Assembly: GCF_000182565.1 (NCBI RefSeq)
Contig: NW_015971543.1
Location: forward strand, 186,001-250,000
Length of the DNA stretch: 64,000 bases
DNA from: Spizellomyces punctatus DAOM BR117
Taxonomy: Eukaryota > Chytridiomycota > Chytridiomycetes > Spizellomycetales > Spizellomycetaceae
Reading direction: 5' to 3'
The notes below the pieces were generated by a model. The model had not been told where the DNA came from. It was given only the letters and a program-made list of their open reading frames with translations, and did no database searches. A program made the position numbers and the translations under genes. Shown here piece after piece: positions 47,268 through 58,476 of this stretch. Every line of letters starts with the position of its first letter. Position 1 is the first letter of the stretch.

Positions 47268-47843
47268 GGTGGGCAGCTCTGGTATACCGATGATCTGCCC
47301 TTACCGGTGATCCCAAGAGTCACTATGGTTGTCGTGCTGGACAACAGCGGAATCCTTCGTGCATGTGGCTTCAACAGAGCACGTGATACTTTTGGGGCTT
47401 AGTTGCAAACGTAACATCGGATCTGGACGGGGATTGAAATCGTTGAACAACCTACAGCAACAGCTGAAGAATGGCAGCTGCAAATATTCCAATGGTTAAG
47501 TGCAGACCCATATGAAGATCTGCAGGGTGCCTCGTTGTTTGGTGATTAGTCCGTTACGGAAGGCAACGGTTAAAGCCACTGTCGTCTAACTCATGAACTA
47601 CATGAAAAGCGCAAAGCACCCGAAAACGCCTTCTTCGCCCTGCGATCAACAAGATGGCTCTCAAAGGTGTTGTAGCAAAAGAACACATTCAAAGACTTGA
47701 CGTAGATCTCCACCGGCGCCAATCCCAAAAGCTGCCCACGTGTCGTGTTGAAGCCACGTGATTCATCGCGGACCCCAAGCCCATCAGCACTGCTGTCCGT
47801 CACGTCATCCAAAACCCCTTCGTCAGTTCTCCATTCCCAAAGT
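47268..47843. other. divergent promoter with a possible upstream ORF
   Basis: Lies between the NDUFS8 start (minus) and the PI4K2 start (plus). It contains a 35-codon ATG frame at 47654-47761 in the presumed PI4K2 leader. A minus-strand frame at 47591-47965 overlaps it and looks like a shadow of the Ser/Pro-rich plus frame. Confidence 0.5.
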
Positions 47844-50378
47844 ATGAGTCCGTCCCCTCCAGACTCTTCCCGGTCTGCAGGAGGAAACAATAAGCATCCT
47901 CGGTCTCTATCGGATACGCCCGTGAGCTTGTCATCTTCGCAATCGACGGCATCGGAGAACCGCAAGCCAGCCCCTTACTCTGCAGCATCTTCACCAAAGT
48001 GGCAACATTCCTCTACTTCCTCTCATAAACAAACATCTCCGCCAAGGCGCAAGTTACAACCCACCGCGAGGCCAAAACGGAACGCTTATGCTCCCTTAGC
48101 TGCATCACCGTCGTTGGTGAATGACGAGAGATATTCACTGGATGCAGTCAGTCCGGTAGGTGTATACTTACGACAGTTTTTATAATAACCAGACCAGTCA
48201 TGAATATGACAGCTGGGTAGGGCTCGTGCCTATTTGTGCTGCTCCCATGAGGTTGTGACCCTCACTTGGGAATTGGCACAGTAGTTACGTGACACCAGAT
48301 TGCTGCGTGGTACCTGGCGCCAAATAATACACTATTACGTATGATATAAAGCTAATCAAACCAATTCAATGGCATACCATTAGCGAACAGGGACGTCGAA
48401 CGGAAAGGATTACTTTGCCGTAACTCACGACAACTCCTCCGATTCAGAGTCAGAAAGACCTCCATCATTCTCCTCGACACACTCTGCCGAGCGCTTAGTC
48501 AGTAGCTCGCCAGGCAAGGCAGAACGGTCGCCCCGCGTCCACATTAGCGCCCGCTCTTCAGGGCGCTCTTCCCAATATAATTCGGCACCTGAAAATCCCT
48601 GTTACGCACCGAGCCTCATGGATATTCCTCAGGAACCTGCCATCGATGGTCCCGCTCGTTACCATGATTCCCTAGTTAACCCACCGCCAGAATTTGAAAA
48701 CCCGGTTCCTCCTGTGACCCCACTTACTGGACAGCAATTTCTAGCGATTGTTGACGAAGTCCGTGCCGCCATTAATGACGGCATCTATCCGACACTTATA
48801 TCACAAGGATCTTCCGGTTCGTACTTTTGTCGTAACCGCGACGGTGAAATTGTGGGAGTGTTCAAGCCAAAGAATGAAGAACCTTATGGACATCTCAATC
48901 CGAAATGGACAAAGTGGATACATAAGAACCTTTTCCCCTGTTGTTTTGGACGTAGTTGCATTATACCCAACCTCGGTTACATTTCTGAGGCAGCTGCCAG
49001 CTACGTTGATCGCCGGCTACAACTGAACGTCGTCCCGCGTACGGAAGTTGTATATCTAGCGAGCCCTACATTTTTCTACTCGAGAAGGGACTGGAGCGCA
49101 TACCGCAAGGGCAAACCACTTCCAGAGAAGGTGGGAAGTTTTCAAGTCTTCTTGAAAGGATTTAAGGATGCCACTAGATTCTTTCGCGAAGGATATGAAC
49201 GGATGCGCAGAGCGGGAAGTGCAAGTGGATCCCAACGCGGGTCTGCGGAAAACTTACCAGCGTCTGGAAATGGTGCAAATCCTTACCAGCCCTATGAATG
49301 GTCCGATCGTGCACAGAAGGAGTTTCAGTGGGGTTTCGAAAGGCTGGTGGTACTAGACTATCTGATAAGAAATACAGATCGTGGCCTTGACAACTGGATG
49401 GTGAAATTTGATGAGGAGGCGGATGAGAACGAGAAGCGCGAACGGGCAGCTCAGGCTGAGGAACAGGTTTCTGTGACTCGTGCAAAAGAGGAAGCGGGTC
49501 CAAAGCCTGGCTCAGGTGCCACCAACGATACAACTGTGGCAACGTTGCTCTCGATGTCTATACCATCGGTTCCATCCGAAGCAACCCTGGCGGATGGTAC
49601 AGCAAATGTGGAAAGTAGCAGTGCCACAGAAGTGACGACCGCTGATGCACCCCAGTCTCCAAGTTCCGTTGTTCCCGGAGTGGCTGTTGATGTCCCGGAC
49701 CAAACCACGGATGTAAATCATCTGCCCCCTAAAGTGACTGCCGAACCTCTGACAATTGACTCCATCACATCTGACGCACCCAACACTTCCTCTCAAGTTA
49801 ATAAACCTCCGCCTATTGTACAGATCGCCGCCATCGACAATGGTCTTGCATTCCCCTGGAAGCACCCGGATCGATGGCGTTCATATCCCTACGGATGGGC
49901 TTACCTTCCAGCTGCACGCGTTCCATTCTCGCGTGAAACCCGCATACAAGTTCTTCATCTCCTCACTTCGCCGACCTGGTGGCGGGAAACCATGGACGGC
50001 CTGGAACGGCTGTTTCGAATTGATCCAGATTTCAGCGAAACCATGTGGCGTCGACAACGCGCTGTGGTTCGTGGTGAAGGATATAATCTGGTGGAAACCT
50101 TGCGAAGATCCGAAGTTGACGGACGCGGAGGGAGTCCATGGGGACTGGTTCGTCGTCCTGTCGTTGCGGTCTTTGAAGAGGAGATTATAGATGAAAGCGA
50201 AGATGGTGACGTTGACAGGGGAGCATGGGCAGAAGGTGTCATGGGCGGTCCAAATATGGGGATGCGACCTGGCCGGAGGAGGAGCTTTGTGGAAAGGCAG
50301 GGAAGGAGGTTTGTTAAACGTGTGAGGCAGAGATTTGAAACCTTTGCACGAAGTCGGCCGTGCTTTGAGAATTGGTAG
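47844..50378 (+). CDS. type II phosphatidylinositol 4-kinase (Lsb6/PI4K2-like)
   Basis: Two exons (47844-48155, 48384-50378; intron 228 nt) encode 768 residues. The N-terminal 250 residues are Ser/Pro-rich and disordered. The kinase has SGSYFCRNRDGEIVGVFKPK with the ATP-binding Lys, a CCFGRSC cluster at the place of the palmitoylated CCPCC motif, SEAAASYVDRRLQL, the catalytic loop LIRNTDRGLDNWMVKF, and the IAAIDNGLAFPWKHP metal-binding segment. A Ser/Thr/Pro-rich insert of about 140 residues sits between the last two. The enzyme makes PI4P on Golgi, endosome or vacuole membranes. The start is the first ATG in the long frame; the frame is open further upstream without an ATG. Confidence 0.93.
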
Positions 50379-50749
50379 CCATGGTGGAGATGAATTGCAT
50401 ACAGATAGATGTCTGATGATCCGGCTCCGCACTATCATGTGGCAGGTCTTTTATGGATATACATTATGTGCTCTATTTTTATTGCTATGTGCTTATTTTT
50501 GTCAAAGAACTGCGACGGGCCAGTAACAGAGCAATGAACTCAAGAAGACCTCGATCTGCATTTGTCTATGAGGTTTAAAAGTCATCACTGATTTGCTACA
50601 AAGTCATATATCAACGATCTACTAAATTTACCAACCAGATACGCAGCACACCCAGTTGTGAGATAGCCTGCCCATCGTCCACATGTGAGATAACTGTGGT
50701 TTGTTGGTTCATCTGGTTTGAATGAATAATTGGTCACCTCTGCAGTCCG
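50379..50749. other. intergenic, no gene seen
   Basis: This is the 3' flank of PI4K2 and the promoter of the UBL-WLM gene. No open frame of note. Confidence 0.6.
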
Positions 50750-51865
50750 ATGACTAATCGTTCGCCGAGATTAAAAAGTCATGAACCTCCGTTTTCCTCG
50801 ACTGTTTTCTACAAGCTGCTGTTATCAACTATGGTCATGGCGGTGCTAGATCCCAGTTCAGATCAGAACGGCGGGGATAATGTCATCTCATTCAGTGTCA
50901 CCCACAAAGGAACGGTAGTCCCGCTGACTTTCGCACTTTTGGCAACCATATCCGACGTCAAAGCCCATCTTGCGTCCCTTCCCTCAATCAATATACCACC
51001 ACATGCTCAAAAACTTTTATTCAAGGGGAAATCTAGTTATGCCGAAAATGCTACCCTTGCTTCAATAGGAGTCAAAACAAATGCCAAACTCCTCCTTATC
51101 GGATCATCAGCCGCCGAAATTCATGCAGTCCAGGAAGCTACGAAACGAAAACAGGAAGCACAAGCTCGGGCAGCATCCCAGCGACCAGTGAGACCTTCTC
51201 AACCAATTCGAAGTATCGGATCAGTCGATGACGCAAACTATACCTTCCATTCCATTCGTCCACTCCCCGGTTTCTCGGATGAGAAGCAAGCAACTCTTCT
51301 TCTCAAACGTCTCCGCGATGACGCCGGAATTCAGTCAATTATGCGGAATCACAAGTGGTCGGTGGGTGCTTTAGTCGAGCTACACCCATCGGAACGCACG
51401 ATATTGGGATACAATGAAAACAAGGGGCAACGAATCGCTCTCCGTCTCCGCACAGACGACCTGGACGGCTTTCGCTATTACGATTCTATTCGAAAGGTGC
51501 TATTACATGAGTTGGCTCATATGGTGCACTCGGACCACAATGCTGATTTCCATGCTCTGAATCGACAATTGAATCGGGAATGCGATGCCGTGACACGAGG
51601 GGGGCGCACACTGGGTGCCAAAGGCGAGTACTATAATTCTGGCGAAGAGGAGGCTGTGGATGCGCCTGCCTTTATGGGTGGAACATTTAGACTAGGGGGT
51701 GGAAGTCAAAGTCGGGATAACAAGAGTCAGAGGGAGATCTTGGCAGAAGCGGCCTTAAAGAGGTTGACTAGGGAAGAAGTGGAATTAGTAGAGGGTTGCG
51801 GTAGTGGAATACATGCAGACGATAGTGATGATGCGCACCAGGCTGCAAGTCAAAATGAACCATGA
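50750..51865 (+). CDS. UBL-WLM metalloprotease-like protein (Wss1-related)
   Basis: This is a single exon of 371 residues. A ubiquitin-like domain (about residues 45-120; TFALLATISDVKAHLASLP, HAQKLLFKGKS, then GVKTNAKLLLIGS) precedes a WLM domain. The WLM part has MRNHKWSVGALVELHP and the zinc site HELAHMVHSDHNADFH, an HExxH with a downstream His and the catalytic Glu. WLM proteases such as yeast Wss1 cut DNA-protein crosslinks and SUMO/ubiquitin-linked proteins and bind Cdc48; the UBL-WLM form is known from fission yeast and plants. The first ATG gives a 27-residue leader; an internal ATG at MVMAVLDP is an alternative start. The acidic tail carries no clear SHP or SIM box. Confidence 0.9.
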   Translation: MTNRSPRLKSHEPPFSSTVFYKLLLSTMVMAVLDPSSDQNGGDNVISFSVTHKGTVVPLTFALLATISDVKAHLASLPSINIPPHAQKLLFKGKSSYAENATLASIGVKTNAKLLLIGSSAAEIHAVQEATKRKQEAQARAASQRPVRPSQPIRSIGSVDDANYTFHSIRPLPGFSDEKQATLLLKRLRDDAGIQSIMRNHKWSVGALVELHPSERTILGYNENKGQRIALRLRTDDLDGFRYYDSIRKVLLHELAHMVHSDHNADFHALNRQLNRECDAVTRGGRTLGAKGEYYNSGEEEAVDAPAFMGGTFRLGGGSQSRDNKSQREILAEAALKRLTREEVELVEGCGSGIHADDSDDAHQAASQNEP

Positions 51866-52381
51866 TATTTAGGCGTGCTATAGTTAGTGTAGATACTTAA
51901 TTTCTTGGCTATTCAGCAATTTGCGGTTTCTGCCGTTGGACATCCTGTTACAGGCGTTTTTGGAATAGTAAATCACCTTTCATCTACTTTTTGACCTTCT
52001 TTTTCTGCATCGAAGTACCGGAGCATTATCACTCAGAGCAAGAACACATTCACTGGGGCAGGATGTAACCCTATTTTCAGGACCACTGTGGATGTATTTT
52101 CGTTGTCTAGCTCAATATCGTTGGGCACTTGCCCAAACATTCGGCCAAAATGACGCTTGGGAATTTGTTGCCAGCTATATCATCATTCCAGGCTTCTTTT
52201 GGAAAGGACAGCTCTTGTGGGCCAGTCCTTGAATCTCATAATCTGAAGAGATCTCCCCACAGCTAGAGGTGTGTCTTTAAGCAGCACAAGATAACCTGTT
52301 GACCACCATATCGGCTGATAGATATACTAATATAATTATAGTTTATGTAGATGTACAATCACTCATTTCCCTCTAACCCGC
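51866..52381. other. convergent 3' flanks, no gene seen
   Basis: Between the WLM gene stop and the AN1 gene stop. AT-rich near 52310-52360. No open frame of note. Confidence 0.6.
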
Positions 52382-52846
52382 TTATCCCTTCACTGCTGTC
52401 CTTCTTCTTCCAGCTGGTTGGGCCACGCCGGCCTTTCCTCGGCAACCATGATCTACCGGCAGTCTATGTCCTATACACACTTGCTCTTCACAAGTAGAGC
52501 ACTTGAAGGGCACCACTTCCCGCTTTTTACATCCTTTCACTGCACACCGATTGGCCAATTTCCTTCGCTTTGCCTCAGCTTCTGGTGAAGGACATCCGGA
52601 TTCAATATGTCGATCGACAGCAGCGTTTGCTACTTGTGGATTCGAGGGCGATGCACCCGGGACTGGATGCAAACAGAGGGGACATACAACGGCCTTTGCG
52701 TCGCTCAAACCAGAGCAAGATGATATGTGATGAGAAAAGTCTCGGTGATCACGGCAATATGATTTGGTGCAAAGGCGACAAGTGAAGGGAAGATAATCCA
52801 ATTGGTCGCAGGTTGCGCAGTGTTTGCCAATGTGGTAGAGCTCCAT
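52382..52846 (-). CDS. AN1-type zinc-finger protein (ZFAND2-like)
   Basis: This is a single exon of 154 residues starting at MELYHIGKHCATCDQ (ATG at 52846). AN1 finger 1 is CATCDQLDYLPFTCRLCTKS through YCRDHR and HHISSC. A central CPLC and HIESGC pair suggests a further zinc site. AN1 finger 2 is CAVKGCKKREVVPFKCSTCE through VCIGHRLPVDHGC. The layout of two AN1 fingers around a C2H2-like linker is that of ZFAND2A/B (AIRAP), proteasome-associated stress factors, but the ubiquitin-interacting tail of ZFAND2B is absent. The C-terminus is short and basic (GRRRTAVKG). Confidence 0.88.
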   Translation of the reverse strand: MELYHIGKHCATCDQLDYLPFTCRLCTKSYCRDHRDFSHHISSCSGLSDAKAVVCPLCLHPVPGASPSNPQVANAAVDRHIESGCPSPEAEAKRRKLANRCAVKGCKKREVVPFKCSTCEEQVCIGHRLPVDHGCRGKAGVAQPAGRRRTAVKG

Positions 52847-53314
52847 GGTTGTTGTAGAATGGTAGAGTAGGAAAAGATGATAAAGAGAGAGCAAGTGTTC
52901 CTTGTATCTGAATCCGACGGTTTTTTATTCACCGCATATTTGTTTGTAATTGGACTTTCAGCTGAGAAATCAACAACGCCCCCCTCCGCAGTTCAGCTTT
53001 TAGACGCGTAAGTGGGATGGAAGACAAAGGAAGGTTTCAAGTTATGCAGTCGAACAAAACTCATCTGCTGCGATGGGGCAGTGGACGGAAGGGCTGTTAT
53101 CCCTCCGCTTCCGGCTGTGGGGTTCAAAAAGTATAGACACGACGACTACGTGTGTGTGTTTCAATACGCGTCTAGCTCAAAAATAGTCTTGGCACACAAA
53201 AAGAGAGTGAGTAACCTTGAAAGGGTGCATGACCTGTCTAAGTCCGTAAAGAAGCATAAAAGAAGGAGGAACGAATCCATTTCCCTCCACAACCACTGAA
53301 CATTACAAGCAATC
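52847..53314. other. divergent promoter between AN1 and PB1-UBA genes
   Basis: No gene seen. A 95-codon frame at 53012-53299 is basic and lacks a recognisable domain. Confidence 0.55.
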
Positions 53315-54445
53315 ATGAGTACTCAAGTATACGCCAAAGTCTCTTTTGAAGGCCGACTCCGTCAGTTTTCCATCAATCGTGTTGCGGCAGGATATGACTG
53401 GAAATCCTTTGAGGATGAGGTATGTTTTGGTGTTTTCCGGGCACAGTTGAATTATGTCATTAATGTTGCATCTTAGATTCGTCGTCTCCATGAGATCCCG
53501 CCTACAACCCGGATCGTTGTCACATACAAGGATCAAGATAACGACACCATTTCTTTGAACACAGACGCAGAGTTGAGGGATGCCGCCTTCGAGGCAAGGC
53601 AGGGCAAGAGTGCTGGTGATCGCGTAGTTATCCGCTTTGACGTGCGCGACCGCGATGCCGACCCGGCTGGATTTGTTGTCGTGAATGAGCAAGAGCAGAG
53701 TGCTCTGCCTGAGCCGGCCCAGCCATCAGTCCAGCAGAGTGCCCAGAATGAGCCGGTTTATCCGTCGGTCCCAATTGTTGCGGAAAGCCCATCGGTCGAC
53801 GATGGGCAGAAAGTTGCTGCAGAGCATCCGGTTGACACCAGCGTTGACAAGGGTAAAGCACCGGCTTCTGCCACGGCTACATCTGCATCGTCTTCGAATC
53901 CATCCGTGAAGGACGGTGAGCCTCGCCCGGAATCGACTTCTTCGCCCGAAAACAACGGATCGTCTTCGTCCTCTTCAAATAACCAAGACAATGAGGCCCC
54001 GCAGAATCCTTTTGAAGCCTTTACCGAAAACATCAAGCCGCTGCTCGACCAAATTCAAGCCAACATTGATGCTCATCCCGAATTTGTCCAATCCATGAGT
54101 AACCTCATTTCCCAGATTGGTGTGCAAGCCCAGGCGCACATCGATCCTATCCTTCGCAACGTCCACGAGCAAGTCCGTCAAGGCATGCATGGACGCTGCC
54201 CTCATCGTCAAACTCCTTTCGGCTTTGGTTTTCCCTTTGGATCTCGATTTCCTCCTTCGCAGGAGGGTGGATTTCCATTTTCTGCAGCCCCATCAGCACC
54301 CAGAACGCCTACTGCAGATGAGCTGAAGAGCAAAGTCGAGATTTTGAACGGCATGGGATTCTGGAACAATAGTCGAATTGAAGAGCTGCTTAAAAGATAT
54401 GACGGGAATGTGGAAAGGGTTGTGGAGGTGTTGCTCAGGGAGTGA
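53315..54445 (+). CDS. PB1-UBA protein (p62/NBR1-like, without a clear ZZ finger)
   Basis: Two exons (53315-53419, 53477-54445) give 357 residues. The N-terminal PB1 domain has TQVYAKVSFEGRLRQFSIN with the basic-cluster Arg, and the acidic OPCA-type segment TYKDQDNDTISLNTDAELRD. The middle is Ser/Pro-rich and disordered, then has an amphipathic stretch (LLDQIQANIDAHPEFVQSM) and a Gly/Phe-rich piece. The C-terminal UBA is KVEILNGMGFWNNSRIEELL, ending NVERVVEVLLRE. PB1 for self-assembly plus UBA for ubiquitin binding is the plan of selective-autophagy receptors p62 and NBR1. No ZZ zinc finger or NBR1 domain is visible, and an LC3-interacting motif is not certain. Confidence 0.85.
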
Positions 54446-54796
54446 TGGTTGGCTTGGGTTAGTTCAGATTATATAGTTCTTTTATGTCATGTATCATTGT
54501 CATGTTATGTTTTCCTTGTGGAGTATTCAGTTATGCTACGTTTCATTGTTTGCAATAAATAACTACATTGAGTCGTATCAACTTTAATGAGCGCGGACAA
54601 ACCCCTTGGCAGGCAATGATGGTCGTGACAAAGCCGCGGGCAAGTCCACTCGATCACGCACGTGAGACAGAGCAGTCTCGTCAGGATCTCGCGCATGTTG
54701 AAGCTCATCGTCACCATTGTTCGGGCTTTTTCGACCACCAAAGTATTCCGAATACGATTGATGTGTACTCTATCACGCTCATAGAGGGTCCTTGTG
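54446..54796. other. intergenic, no gene seen
   Basis: This is the 3' flank of the PB1-UBA gene and the promoter of ASH2. Confidence 0.6.
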
Positions 54797-57700
54797 ATGA
54801 ACATCTCGGAGCTGCTCACCTCCGATGCGGGCCCAGCCGACTCGAGTCAGCACCACCACTTCATTTCCAACCCGCACCATAGAGACATCCCGACAGAGAT
54901 CCTGCAGAGTAACTTAGATACTTCTCATACATCTGTCGCGAATGGTGCACGGCAAGAGCAATCCAATTTGGATGACGTTTTGGTAACCCAAGAATCTCGA
55001 CCTTTGAATAATGGTGCTGCTGGGCGGAGATCCTTAAGGGCCAAGTCGGATTCCCCACCGGCTCCCTCTCCGCAAACTGTACGTCCGCTGTCTCCAAAAT
55101 ATGGCTTTCAGATACGGTTTACTATTGCCGACGAAGACACTGGGGGAAACAACTCAACGTTGCCAGATACTAGCCATGCCGAACCTGAAATTCCTGGCTC
55201 CATCCACAAAGGAGAAGTTCACCTTGAACACCGTCAGCCTCCTGCTGCTGCATCCAATCGCGGCAAGTTCCCACATCAGATCCGCAGTGCTTCTCCAAAA
55301 CGCAGGAAATCCACCGATACAAGTCCTATTAAGGTGGAAATGTGTGCGAATTCCGAACTACCCGAGGACGATGTGGATTTGGTGAGCGGTGCCACACAAG
55401 AGGCGGTTAGAGACGGCACAACAACTTTGCGGCGAAATTCAAAGACAATACGACCAAGAAAGAGTGTGAGTTGGGCGTAAAACGTGTTGGACGGTGTTAG
55501 AAATATCTTTTGCTCACATGCAAATGTGCCACTAGATGCACGGGGATGCCTTCAACAAGACCTGCTATTGTGGAGGAAAGACTCGGGAAGAGTACGTTAC
55601 CTACACCCTACGCGAATATACATAGTTTTTTTGAAATATGCGGAATGACATTGCCCTTTGTCATTGTAGAAAGGAAAGACCAATGTTTCAGTGCGGCAAT
55701 TGTGGAAAGTACTTTCACCAGTGTAAGTGATTGTCTAGATATAGTATCAGCGCTATGCGGATGTCCTTGTGCACTGATTCCTTGATACAGCCTGTATCCA
55801 GCTGATTCAACAGTGGAAGCCTGAATTCAAGCCGCTTCTCGGGGATGACTTTTACTTTTACCGCTGTAAGCGATGTTCACATGGGCGAGAAACAATGAAA
55901 CGACTACCGATGACTTGGTATGATATTGGAGTATTTCCATTTTCCAGTTCGTGCGCCTCCTGACTTGCCCTTTTCACAGGGTGGATGTCATTCATGTCAC
56001 TCTATTCCATCTTTCTGCAACCGAACCCCCACGGAAAGTCTCACAGGACAAGCTCAAATATTATGGGTGGAAGACAGATATCTGCGCATTCATTGATAGG
56101 AATTGGAGCAAATTTTGGCTCAAGAGCCGAACAGCGACTTGGGAGAATACGGTCGCTAGTTGCTTGTCGACACAGAAGAGGTTCCTGCCAGGAACCAAAC
56201 ATTTTGGTCATGACCAAGGTTAGTCCCCTTTTCTGGTGTGCGCAAGTTGGTGTTCCGTTTTCTCAATATTCGTGAACAGGACTGTGGGCCTTAGAGTCGA
56301 TGGCGCTACCATCTTCCTATGAGCACTCAAAACGCGGGAGGGAGGCAGAGTACGACATCGGGTTGGATGGGGCATTACAGGAACACGAACGGGTGAAACC
56401 CAAACGGAAGCGATTAGATCTTGAATCGGACACCGACTCTGTAGTTAGCGGCACCACAGTAAGCTTTTGAATGGCAGATTAGGAAGGTTTAGTACCGTGC
56501 TGACAGGGATGCAATGAACTTGACAGAAAGTGAAAAAGTCACGAAATACGGGACGAAGTGTATCTGTGGGAACTCAGGACGGTGCCAACAGGCCACGGCA
56601 GAAGAGGCGGCCCAAAAAGAAGAGAATGGAAGAAGAGTACATTGATCCAGCTACTGCGATTGGTTAGTCCATTGCGCTATCCTGTCGCATCGACCTGTTG
56701 CCTAATTTCTCGCAGAGCTGTATCCCGATGTCGACAACCCACGAGCTCCAGTACAAATGAGCAATGATACGACACATAGAGCCCCACAGATGACAGTAAC
56801 TGATGGAGGATATACTGTCTACACGGATAAAGGTTATCGGATGGCTAAGGCTACTCATGGTGTATGGGAAGGTAGCTGGTACTACGAAGTACTGATTAAC
56901 GAACACCAAGGACATACCAGGTAGGATCTAACGCATAATCATGGAATATGATGGTGAACGATGAGAGTATTGACCTGTGTACGCATGTACCAGAATTGGC
57001 TGGTCCCAGATCAGTGGCGATCTCCAGGCACCATGTGGATATGATCGATTCAGTTATGCGTATCGAGATAATCCTGGAACGCTGTTCCACGTTGCAAAGG
57101 CTATAGCAGATGCACCTGAAGGGTACGCCGCTGGTTACGGTAAGTACTCGGCAAGACTGAATTCGTAGCAGCACATTACCAATTGTTTTACATGTCGCAG
57201 GCCCGGGCGACGTCATTGGCATGTCGATACATCTTCCTCCGTGTGAATCAATGGATGATTTACTTCGAAGGCTTTGGACTCGCGAAAGTCAATACCTACC
57301 ATTCCGAAGCAAGCCTTTGACGGTAGCGGAAGGAAGCGAGATTATCTATTACAAAAACGGGGAGTGTCTTGGCGTTGCCTTTCGGGATCTGTATCGTGGT
57401 AAGTAATGGGTGCACCGTCATGGTGCTGCAAGCTGTATTCTTAACCCATTGGATATGCAGGGAAGTACCATCCTGCTATATCATCGTACAAGGGCGGAAG
57501 TGTTACGTTGAACTTTGGCCCAAACTTTCGATACCCACCACCTCCCGGAGTGAGACCGTTCTGTGAAGCTGATAGCCTACCATTATGGGATACTAGCCAA
57601 GCAGAATTAGATGAAGAGGGACGCGGCGACAGTATTGAACTTGACGTCAAGGGCGAGATGGAGATTGATACTCCAGGCAATCTTTCTAGTTTGGACGGCG

Positions 57701-58476
57701 AGGGGGAGGAAGATGAGGGGCCATTTGCTCCAAATTCTTACGAAGTTGGTGAAGTGGAAAGGAAGGTATTTATTCCGGATTCAAATGGGAATGGGGATGG
57801 ACGCATTGTTACTATGGATGCGGACGAAGTGTCGGGGATCGAAGCCTTGCTAAGTCTTGGGGGAATGTTTGGCGGGACATCCGGAGATTCACCAAAGACT
57901 GCAAATGGATATGATAACTTATCTTCGACGCGAGGAAATGAGGACATGCAACACAGGAGAATGGCAGAGAGCGAAGCCAGGCAACATGATGCGCTGTCCG
58001 TTGATATTGAAGCCAAAGAAGCGGAGGTGGTTGAGTTAATACGACGGAGTTCTGGTGTAGAGGCATCGACTATACCCCCCATTTCTCCATCTTGCAATGG
58101 CAGTGGAGGTGTTGCAATGGAAATTGAAGCAAAGGAAGCAGAGGTAAAGGAAATGATTCGGAGGAGCTCTTTGGGAGAGAATACTATCCAGGCAAAGAAT
58201 GAAGGCTTTGATCCGATGGATGTCAACGTTCAGGACGTTGGCGTGTCCGAATCTATTTCACGCCTGAAGGAGAAAGAGATGGATGGACACGGATCGACCA
58301 GTTTGGTAGTAGAATCAGGGCCTGGCACCCATTCAAACCCTTTGCACGTGGAAGATCCACCAGCGGCCTCCCCTCCGGCACTGGTGACAAAAGCGGATGA
58401 TGACGAGCCTGTAAATAGTAATGATGGCGGGAATGTACATATGAACATTGGAAATGATGAGAATGTGAAAGAATGA
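54797..58476 (+). CDS. Ash2-like COMPASS subunit (PHD-WH-SPRY)
   Basis: About ten or more exons; the first is 54797-55465, then 55536-55591 and 55670-55722, and the last begins near 57461. After a disordered N-terminus of 223 residues comes an atypical PHD-like finger (TCYCGGKTRE, then MFQCGNCGKYFHQSC) and a winged-helix region (LKYYGWKTDICAFIDRNW). The SPRY domain has WEGSWYYEVLINEHQGHTR, IGWSQISGDLQAPCGYDRFS, FHVAKAIADAPEGYAAGYGP and GDVIGMSIHLP. This is the Ash2/Bre2 plan: a scaffold in COMPASS that stimulates H3K4 methylation in the nucleus. A C-terminal extension of about 320 acidic residues includes two copies of an IEAKEAEV helix (see findings). The SPRY exons and their phases were only partly traced. 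Confidence 0.9.

Noticed and set aside
47591-47965. 124-codon minus-strand frame upstream of PI4K2
   Set aside because: It overlaps the Ser/Pro-rich start of the kinase and has no domain; the plus frame splices in phase to the kinase.
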